Assembly (NCBI GenBank): GCA_023159155.1
Contig: JAJNNX010000050.1
Span: 248,001-312,000 of the forward strand
DNA: 64,000 nt
Direction: 5' to 3'
From: Ustulina deusta
Lineage: Eukaryota; Ascomycota; Sordariomycetes; Xylariales; Xylariaceae
Part shown: positions 56,816-64,000 of the stretch, one piece after another
Numbering within the stretch: position 1 is the stretch's first letter
Layout of the letters: every line of letters begins with the position of its first letter
Notes under the pieces: generated by a model
Database searches by the model: none
The model's input: only the letters and a program-made list of their open reading frames with translations
What the model was told of the DNA's origin: nothing
Position numbers and translations under genes: made by a program

Positions 56816-59513
56816 TTAGGCCACATATTTGTATTTATCAGCTGGGGAACCGTCTGGGAGCTCGTCTCGTTCGAGATATTCTCGGCTAATCAAGGACTCT
56901 ATTTGTCCCTTGATCAATGACATTTCGGGCTTGAACCGGCCACTCAAGACTTGGATAACCTCGTTCACAAGTTGAGTATGGCTGAGCTCCTTACGTTGTC
57001 TAAAACGGCCGTTAGTTTGTAGGCTATGAGGGGAATTGTAAAAGGGCATACTTCATGATGCGAACAATGACCGAGTCGGCCACATGCTTTCTAGTTTCTA
57101 GGTTCTTCTCATCGGTTTTTTTCCGCTCTTCATCATTTTCGACTCGGTTGGCAGCATGAACTGATGGGATTTTGATCTTGATTGTCTTGCTCACAAATTC
57201 GGAGTTGAATCTAAAGCGATCACCTGGCTGGGCAGCAGTCTTCGACTGTGACTCCCTGAGAAGTATGCGGAACTGCTTAATCACAGATAATGAAGTAAGG
57301 ACGTTGACTAGGTCCGGCTGAGGAATGTTGGTTGTGGCCTGGATGTCTTCGAATGATAGCCATTCACCATCTTTTGTCGCATTGAAGAGCATCAGCACAA
57401 TCATACCGTAAGTGGAGACGTTGATCTCATAACGTCGCTCTCTACTAAGGGGTCCGGAGGTCTTGCTAGGAACCTTGGGAAAGATGCATTTCATATCTGC
57501 CGAGCCGGCGCCTCCAACCCAGGTCAGAACCCTACCGTTCCGATTCTTAGTATAGAATTCGAAGAAGCTATTTTGCAACTTTTGAATTTCAGGAGGATAT
57601 GTAGCTTTGAATCTTGTTTCAGCCGATAAGCCTGTAGCTCTGCCCATGATTTCTTTAGGCCAGTTATTTCCAGCTAAAATTGAGATGTTCAAATCAACAC
57701 GGCCCTCATCCAGTTCGCCTAAACCGCGGACATGGTTTCGATATTGCTCGGTGGTCTCGCGGGACGTGTTCATATCTCTAAACATGCCCTCAAACTTCTG
57801 GGTAAAATTGTTTCCCAATTCTCGTTTCATGCGAGATATCATTTCTTGCTCAACATCTTGGCTTTCTGATTTGCCGTGTAGTAGCCGACGGGCGAGATGT
57901 TTCTGATAGTAAGACTCGAATTTGTCTTTCTCGTTCAGATGCTTAAGTAGCGTGATAGCCTTGTCGAGGACGATATCAACTTCGGCCTCAGTTTTCCCTT
58001 TGAGCCCGCGCTTGAGATTGTCGTCGATAAAAAGAGAAACAAACTCAGATGCCCGATCAAACCTGTTGATAAACCCGGAAAAACTTCGCGTCAGCGCTGT
58101 TTCGATCACGGCTTTTCGGTCAAAGCATGCGACCCAGAGTTGGTCAAATTTGTCTTTCAATCGAAGCACATCATCTACCCACTTTATCGCGGCAGCTGTG
58201 AGCTGAGCGGCAGCATTTGGCGGCTTGGGCTTGGGCTTCTCCCCATCACCAGTAGGGTCCTCTGTAGCACCTCCTTGGGCGATGCTGAAGTCGGTATTGT
58301 TCAGATTCTGTTCGATCTCATTTCCTAGCTCCATAACACGGAGAGCTAGGGCGTTGCGCAGACTTGAGACCTTGTCGTCAACTCGCGACACGAGCGAATA
58401 AAGAATCTTGAGATCCTCGACTCTGTCGTTGTCGATCATAGCCCGAATACCGCTACCTTCTAGTTGCAAAAACTCGTCCAAGTGCTTTGTAATGAGCTCT
58501 TCATCCACAACGCTGGCAATTTTCTGTTCCGACAAAGGAGAAATGGTAGTCTGGCAGCGTGCTGTTTCTTCAGCTAGCCGCCTTTGGGTTTGGCGCAGCC
58601 AAGCGCTCGCGTCCGCTTCACGAAGCAATTTCTCACATTCGACCCGATAAAACTCGTGGCTTGTTCGTACCAAGTACGGTTCGAAGACGGTGATGTAAAG
58701 GCGCTCGAGCTCACTCTCCGCATCGGTCTCGAACAGGCCTTCGAGCATCGATACGCAACTACGCAAAAGCGCCTTGTCTATCACGTCCCCTTCTCTCTCC
58801 ATGTTAATCTGGTCGATGATGGTGGCATTGAGAATGTCGAAGACCTCGTAGTTGGAACCGGTGGCACCAAGATTGCCACGCAATATGTTATCCCGAAACA
58901 AACCGATGGTAGTAGCATATACAGGTGGCCGGCGGTGCTCTGCACCGTCTCGGTCGAGGTACATCAGGATGTCTGCAATCATGTTCATGGACATGTTGTG
59001 ATTTTCCCAGGAATTGCGTACGAATTTGAGGAACTTCTCGCCCAGAGCACGGCGCTCGACTACACTGATTCCAGGCGCACCATCAAGCGTTATGCTGACA
59101 AGATTTTTTGTGATCAACGCGGACATGGGCGGCAGGACGTTTTCTGCAAACCACGTGCCTTCAAACTCCTTGACGCGCTCGTAGAGCAGCTCGCCATACT
59201 TGGAGAGCACGACCTTGTAGGCAAGGCGGTACAACTGCTCGAAGGAAAGATTCCCGGCGTTTTGGGTGTGGATGTCGTGGAGGGCTTGGTGGAGTTTTCC
59301 CCAGCACTGTTCGAACTCGGTTTTGCTGTTGCCAGGCTGCATCGCGAGCTATCGGGGCACCGAGTGTCAGACTCTGTTCGCAAGCGATGGAGGCGCCTTG
59401 CTCGGAGCAGTCGGAGCAGACGGGAGAGGGGAGAGAGAAGACGGCGCTGGACTCACCCTTCGAGGAGGACGGATGCGGCTGCGGCCGCCCGAGCCGCCCC
59501 GTCCTGTAATCAT
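56816..59513 (-). CDS. CUL3: Cullin-3, ubiquitin ligase scaffold
   Basis: Three exons: 59513-59457 (19 codons), 59348-57052 and 56999-56816, giving 845 residues. The first exon MITGRGGSGGRSRIRPPRR is the basic Gly/Arg-rich leader often seen in fungal Cul3. Next come the N-terminal cullin repeats (CWGKLHQALHDIHTQNAGNLSFEQLYRLAYK), the cullin homology domain (MISRMKRELGNNFTQKFEGM), and the winged-helix end IVRIMKQRKEL...SLISREYLERD...KYKYVA. The neddylation lysine is in VRIMK and is assembled across the last intron (donor GTATGC). Cul3 pairs with BTB-domain adaptors and Rbx1 to form CRL3 ubiquitin ligases. Assignment to Cul3 rather than Cul1 or Cul4 rests on the N-terminal leader and the FEQLYR-AYKVVLSKYGE block. 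Confidence 0.9.
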
Positions 59514-60406
59514 CTTCGCAAACCCCCGGGACTATCACCGGATACGAACGCGGGGAGGGTCCTAAGCAGAGGGGGATGCTGGCATGCCGAGTTGGAAAGG
59601 CAGGCAGAGAACGGTCGTCGGCGTCGAGGCGTTAGAGAGACGAGGAATGCATAACTTCGAAATGCGGACTACTGTATACAGATGACGCTGCGAGTCGTCG
59701 CCGAGCAGTAGCGCTTATGGGAGGCCGACAGCCACGAGTGACGCTGGCTCTCTCGGTCGACGGCCCAAAACACTCGAGGGCGAAGACAAGGGAAAATGAT
59801 GTGGTATGAAAGCGATACACGGCAAAGAGGGAGCTGTTGGCCTGGGAGAGACACGTTGATTCCGAGCAGTGCAAGGAGGAGTGGTTCGGGCTTGGTGGTT
59901 TGGGAGGGCGCGTCAAGTCTGGTTCGGTTCGCTTAGGAAATCGGCCGTGTTGATGAAATTATAGGCAGGGACCTATGCAGCTCAGGAATACATATATATG
60001 GTTGGCGGTGACATAGAAACCTGTGGCAAGGCGGGGCCTGTCCCTGGCTTGTGTAATGTCAATGAAGCGGGACGTGAGGGGCACTTACTCACTCACCTGG
60101 AAAGACCCCTGTTTACCTAGGTACTGTATACTGTGCACCATTGTGAAGTACTTACTTACTTAAGTACTTAGGGACATTCCCATGCTTCAGGGGCCACTTA
60201 GACGCCTCAGTACCATCCCACCATTGCCGCACCCATTAAGGTGGGGGTACATGGCTGGCCCTAGCGATTGCTTATCTTATCGCCATAACTAATGAAGTAC
60301 TAAGGTATGCTGCTATGTTGGTACCAAGTAGTCTTCAACAATTACATTGCATCTCGTCCAATTCTTGTCTCCGTCGTCGTCGGCTGTTGCCGTGAGCTCC
60401 TCCACA
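59514..60406. other. Divergent promoter region of CUL3 and the Zim17-type gene
   Basis: Contains TTACCTAGGTACTG and a TACTTACTTACTTAAGTACTTAG cluster at about 60113-60172. Frames at 59632-59916 have no features. Confidence 0.55.
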
Positions 60407-61963
60407 ATGGCGTCCAGAATAGCGTCGAGACACCTGACAACAACCCTTCGCGCTCCTCAAACCATCCCGCCCGCCTTCCTCCGTCCCCATCCTCGCCTGC
60501 CCCAGACTCTCCAGCCCATTGCGCACCGCTTTGCGCACACCATACCCAAGCCGCCAACACCTGCGCACACCTCGTCGTCTGCCGCCGATGCCGCGACACC
60601 GCGGAAGCACCTCGAGCCGCATTATCAACTGACCTTCACATGCCGCCCCTGCAAACACCGCTCGACTCATATCGTGTCCAAACAAGGATACTACAAGGGC
60701 TCGGTCCTCATCACCTGCCCTTCCTGTCGCAATCGGCACGTCATCAGCGACAATTTAAATATTTTCGGCGACCGCAAGATCACGGTGGAGGAGATTCTGC
60801 GGGAAAGGGGCCAGCTGGTGAAGCGGGGGACCTTAGGCGAGGATGGCGACATCGAATTCTGGGAGGACAAACCAACTGACTCGCCCAGTGTGGGAGGAGC
60901 GAGTGCCGCATCGTCCGAAGGAGAGGGAGAAACGGACGAGGCTGCGAGGTTGCGTGGGACCCGAGATCCCTCATCCCAAACAACCAACCCCAGCCCTTCA
61001 GCTTCGGTTCTTCCTGGTCATCCGGGCACCCGTCCATCTATGCAAGGCGCCTCACACCAGAACATTACACCGTCAACCCGTCGGCAATACGCGGTACAAT
61101 TCATGCCTCCCACCCGTCTAAGAGGGACTCGCAATCTACGACACGGTATAGCACCACATGATACCGAGCCCGTGGGTCAATTTAAGCCTTCGTCCAGTTC
61201 CAAGGCAAATAACCAACGCTCTCGCTCTCCGCTCTCTTCGGATCTAGGAAATAGCCTCGATAGTATCGATGCTTTACGGCGGGCGTTGGCCCAAGAAAAG
61301 AACTACATCACGTCAACAAAGAGGCATGCCAAGAGTACTCGTAAGGCTAAACGAACAGCAAAAAAGGCCTCTCCATTAGAGATGAAGCCTAGAGAGGGAG
61401 AAGTTTTGAAACCGTGGCAAGAAAAACTCATGAGGAACGTAGCGCTAGCACAAGAAAGAACGGCAAGAATAGAAATGTATAGAGAACAAGCCGCAGAAAT
61501 ATTGGAATCAAAAAGACACGAACGACTACAACGTAAGGGAGCTGGATCCCACTACAGCCTTTTCAGGCCCGAACCCCCACCCCTACAACAGGCACAGCCC
61601 GACGAGAAAAGCGAGCCCGACGAGAAAAGCGAGCCCGACGAGAAAAGCGAGCCCGACGAGGAAAGCGAGCCTGACGAGGAAAGCGAGCCTGACGAGGAAA
61701 GCGAGCCCGAAGAGGAAAGCAAGCCCGAAGTCGAGGAGTCGGTAGTACGCGCTGTTTTCGTCAACCCTGGCTTCAAAGCACCACGCTTCATTCCGACTGA
61801 GAACCCTAACAAGATATGTGTCCAGCTGAGGACTGGCATCGTCGTTCATCGTCGACCCCATGGCGGGAAGTGGGTTGAGAAACCGCCGCCGTATCGCTCC
61901 TTACGACCTGTCTCCGACGAGATATCTGCTTTACGAAAACAACTCGCCAATTTACCTGCATAG
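60407..61963 (+). CDS. Zim17/DNL zinc-finger protein with long C-terminal extension
   Basis: A single exon of 518 residues. The N-terminus (MASRIASRHLTTTLRAPQ) reads as a mitochondrial targeting sequence. The DNL zinc finger spans about 74-128 with CRPC at 79-82 and CPSC at 104-107, followed by NRHVISDNLNIFGDRKITVEE and GDIEFWED at about 147-154, as in Zim17/Hep1. That protein keeps mitochondrial Hsp70 from aggregating. Family members usually end near here at about 170-200 residues. In this gene the frame continues for about 360 more residues: a Ser-rich linker, a Lys/Arg-rich stretch near 310-340, seven tandem PDEKSE-type hexamers, and a compact end (AVFVNPGFKAPRFIPTENPN, GKWVEKPPPYRSL). It may be a fusion, or an intron may normally end the short form. 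Confidence 0.78.
   Translation: MASRIASRHLTTTLRAPQTIPPAFLRPHPRLPQTLQPIAHRFAHTIPKPPTPAHTSSSAADAATPRKHLEPHYQLTFTCRPCKHRSTHIVSKQGYYKGSVLITCPSCRNRHVISDNLNIFGDRKITVEEILRERGQLVKRGTLGEDGDIEFWEDKPTDSPSVGGASAASSEGEGETDEAARLRGTRDPSSQTTNPSPSASVLPGHPGTRPSMQGASHQNITPSTRRQYAVQFMPPTRLRGTRNLRHGIAPHDTEPVGQFKPSSSSKANNQRSRSPLSSDLGNSLDSIDALRRALAQEKNYITSTKRHAKSTRKAKRTAKKASPLEMKPREGEVLKPWQEKLMRNVALAQERTARIEMYREQAAEILESKRHERLQRKGAGSHYSLFRPEPPPLQQAQPDEKSEPDEKSEPDEKSEPDEESEPDEESEPDEESEPEEESKPEVEESVVRAVFVNPGFKAPRFIPTENPNKICVQLRTGIVVHRRPHGGKWVEKPPPYRSLRPVSDEISALRKQLANLPA
61598..61723 (+). repeat. Seven tandem 18 bp units encoding PDE(K/E)SE
   Basis: Three PDEKSE, three PDEESE and one PEEESK unit, in frame within the Zim17-type gene. 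Such units can change number by slippage. Confidence 0.9.
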
Positions 61964-62508
61964 TCTGTACCACCCCCCCCTCTATTGGATATGTATATAT
62001 GGAATACGATTGTGGCGCTGGAATGGGAAAAGATTGGATCTCAAGTCAGGCCTTAATATGGGCCACGTGAAGGAGGATGGATCTCGTCCTTGGAAGAAAA
62101 AAAAAAGAGAAAAAAAAAAAGGGCCAACTGATGAATAAAAACCTAACGGGTCATTTCTTGTAGATACAGTGTATTGCTTCACCCGAATCAAGACATGCGA
62201 ACATGATATGATATGTCCAAATGTTTAAAGGTAATAAACAATGCATCTTGCGCGCATGAGGGCTAAGTAGACAAGCATCATAGTGCACGAGATACCGCAC
62301 ACAGCACACCTACATATGGTCAGGATTGCTTCGTGAACACAGAAATCAACTCATCTTCACATCCTGTAGGGTATCAATCTCTTCTCTATTATGTTTTATT
62401 TTTTGTCTCAGATGCATCAGCCTAATCAACCCACGTATATACACTTCGGAGTCATCACCGTGTCGTCCATACATCCATTTCCCCTTTGACATTTACGTGC
62501 GTCAGAGC
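61964..62508. other. Convergent 3' region between the Zim17-type gene and UTP20
   Basis: An A-rich stretch lies at 62096-62119. No gene. Confidence 0.55.
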
Positions 62509-64000
62509 TCAGTACTGGTGTCTCCGATTCCGATTCTGTATGCCTTTCTCCTTCCTACTCTTGACCTTCTTCTCTAGCCGTCCCCGTTTCCACTTCCCAA
62601 AGCGTTCCGGCTGTGTCACGGCCTCAATCTTGCGCTTCCGGGAGCGGCCCTCGCGCTTCCTGCGCGCGCGTTCTCGCACTGCTAACAGCTCCGCTGTGTA
62701 CGTTGCCGTACCGAACCTGCGCTGTAGCGCGTCCATTGTCTCAGTCGCTTTGGCTCGAAGCGCCTCGTGCCGTATCTTGAACGCGTCGTCTAGAGTTGAT
62801 GGGATCGGGATTGACGGGTCCGTAAGCTGGTGGAGCGGGATCAATAAGGCGTATAATGAGGGTTGTAGTCTGTCCACCGGCAGTGTTCCGACCAGGATTG
62901 AAACAATGTCGAGGGCCGCAACCTTGGGGATCAGGGCAGCCGCTCGAGGACGTGTCTCCTCGATTAGAATGTCGGAAAGCCAGGCACAGAGATTGTATAG
63001 AGACACCTGCTGCTCTAAAACCTTCTCGTCCTCAGGGTCGAGACCTGCCCACTCTTCGTCTTCGTCTTTGTCTTCGTCCGCCTCTTCTGCTTCGCTTCCA
63101 TCGTCACCATCTACTCCGAGTGCCTCTTTCTTTGTATCCCGAGTACCCGCGTCTAGGTACCTGCTGAGTATGAGACTGATCCGGCTTGCTTCTGCTGCTA
63201 AGGCCTCATTTAAGTCAACTGCTTCCTGTAAAGCAGGGACTTCGCCGCCTATAACATCGAGGTCCTTGCTATTTAACTTCCTGCCCTGCCGCTTCTTCCA
63301 GCGTGCTATTACGCCCGGGCTTAGTATGCCAATGGCACCTGTGATCAGACGTTCCATCATTGCCCCATCCAACTGCAGCCCATGTGACCCAACAATGCGC
63401 TGCGTGTGATCAGCATTCTTGTTAGTGTTTTGGAAGTCAGTCAAATATGTGACTATTAGCTGTGCCGCAGATGTCTTAACAAGTATATCAGAATGCGACA
63501 AAGGTGTTGTGGTTAAACGCCATAATTCATGGTGGGCAAAAGCAGTGGCTGGATGCTTTTGGGTCAAAATTCCTATGGTCTGCAGAACAACCTTGATCAG
63601 GTCTGTTTCCTTCGCGAAGGCGGAAAAGTTGCTCAATACCGTAACCACTGCGTCCAGTAACCGGTCTAGATCTTTCTTGTCTCTTGACGAGGGTTCTCTG
63701 CCTTCGAAATAGAGCGCAAAGGATTGGATCGCAAGTTGGAGAACTGACGGGTTGTCGTTCTGCTCAAGCCAGTTCCGTGCAAGGCCGAGAAATTTGGATA
63801 TTCGGTCCTTGTCGGCTTTGCGGAATATTTCTTTGATGAGCTCAGCAGCGGCTAAGCAACATTTTTCACTCTCGTCGTTGGCCAAAACCAAGATCAGAGG
63901 AATGAAACAATTAGCAGCAACCTCTTGGACGAAGTCGTCGGCTGACTTCATTAACAGGAGGTGAATTACTTCCATGACGGAGAGACGGCCCCCTTCCCTC
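62509..64000 (-). CDS. UTP20: UTP20, U3 snoRNP/SSU processome component (C-terminal part)
   Basis: The frame is open to the right window edge, so the 5' part of this normally ~2,500-residue protein lies outside; about 496 C-terminal residues are present. HEAT-like helices (VIHLLLMKSADDFVQEVAANCFIPLILVLAND and the following repeats), an acidic loop (GSEAEEADEDKDEDEE) and a strongly basic end (RERARRKREGRSRKRKIEAVTQPERFGKWKRGRLEKK) match the Utp20 C-terminus. Utp20 is a large HEAT-repeat scaffold of the 90S pre-ribosome needed for 18S rRNA maturation in the nucleolus. Sequence upstream of the first ATG at 63975 continues in frame (GRLSVMEVIH), so that ATG is internal. Confidence 0.85.
   Translation of the reverse strand, partial: REGGRLSVMEVIHLLLMKSADDFVQEVAANCFIPLILVLANDESEKCCLAAAELIKEIFRKADKDRISKFLGLARNWLEQNDNPSVLQLAIQSFALYFEGREPSSRDKKDLDRLLDAVVTVLSNFSAFAKETDLIKVVLQTIGILTQKHPATAFAHHELWRLTTTPLSHSDILVKTSAAQLIVTYLTDFQNTNKNADHTQRIVGSHGLQLDGAMMERLITGAIGILSPGVIARWKKRQGRKLNSKDLDVIGGEVPALQEAVDLNEALAAEASRISLILSRYLDAGTRDTKKEALGVDGDDGSEAEEADEDKDEDEEWAGLDPEDEKVLEQQVSLYNLCAWLSDILIEETRPRAAALIPKVAALDIVSILVGTLPVDRLQPSLYALLIPLHQLTDPSIPIPSTLDDAFKIRHEALRAKATETMDALQRRFGTATYTAELLAVRERARRKREGRSRKRKIEAVTQPERFGKWKRGRLEKKVKSRKEKGIQNRNRRHQY

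Noticed and set aside
58584..59654. 356-codon plus-strand frame opposite cullin-3
   Set aside because: Antisense to the conserved cullin N-terminal region, no domain recognised.
62486..63409. 307-codon plus-strand Ser/Arg-rich frame opposite UTP20
   Set aside because: Ser/Arg richness mirrors acidic and Ala-rich codons of UTP20 on the other strand.
1..64000. CRISPR arrays, rRNA genes, telomeric TTAGGG arrays
   Set aside because: No regularly spaced repeats, no rRNA core sequences and no telomere tracts were found.

Overview
The window is nuclear DNA of a filamentous ascomycete (Pezizomycotina, most likely Sordariomycetes). The evidence is short spliceosomal introns (mostly 55-80 nt, GTAAGT/GTACGT/GTATGC donors), a single-copy set of conserved fungal genes, a tRNA with an intron after position 37, and a block of extreme AT richness that looks like repeat-induced point mutation (RIP). 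Intergenic DNA repeatedly carries palindromic TACCTAGGTA-type motifs. No rRNA, CRISPR array, prophage or telomere repeat was seen.

Layout. 2.2-26.9 kb is a gene-dense conserved block: an Asi1/Asi3-like membrane RING ligase, exosome subunit MTR3, a YMR226C-like short-chain dehydrogenase, a tRNA with anticodon TTG, an HSL-type alpha/beta hydrolase, tRNA splicing endonuclease SEN34, Elongator subunit ELP4, RNA polymerase subunit RPB8, a DUF4743-type Nudix hydrolase, Hikeshi/OPI10, a Golgi apyrase (YND1 type) and a fungal amidoligase. 27.6-33.8 kb is accessory: a doubtful small spliced gene, the truncated remains of a trypsin-like protease gene, and a six-exon kinase-like gene whose glycine loop looks incomplete. 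34.1-39.5 kb holds an ABM-type protein, a Ste13/DPP IV-like dipeptidyl aminopeptidase and a YbjQ-family protein.

39.5-52.2 kb is a repeat-rich, gene-poor island. Its centre is a 2.2 kb DNA element with 45 bp terminal inverted repeats whose interior has decayed to nearly pure A/T; a 267 bp Ty1/copia-like solo LTR with a 5 bp target duplication sits inside it and is not decayed, so it arrived later. The island also has a 150 bp direct repeat ending in a 41 nt hairpin, a third hairpin with paired compensatory changes, and orphan genes at 44.5, 49.2 and 51.4 kb, the last a two-exon gene of 97 codons.

52.2-64.0 kb returns to conserved genes: a secreted GH131 protein, a large disordered protein, cullin-3, a Zim17-type mitochondrial zinc-finger protein with an unusual ~360-residue extension, and the C-terminal part of UTP20, which runs off the window.

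The conserved genes do not form one pathway; they sample RNA processing (MTR3, SEN34, UTP20), transcription and tRNA modification (RPB8, ELP4), ubiquitin transfer (Asi-like, CUL3) and secretory-route enzymes (YND1, STE13, GH131). Exon borders were placed by eye from splice consensus, reading frame and remembered family conservation; none was checked by alignment or transcript data.
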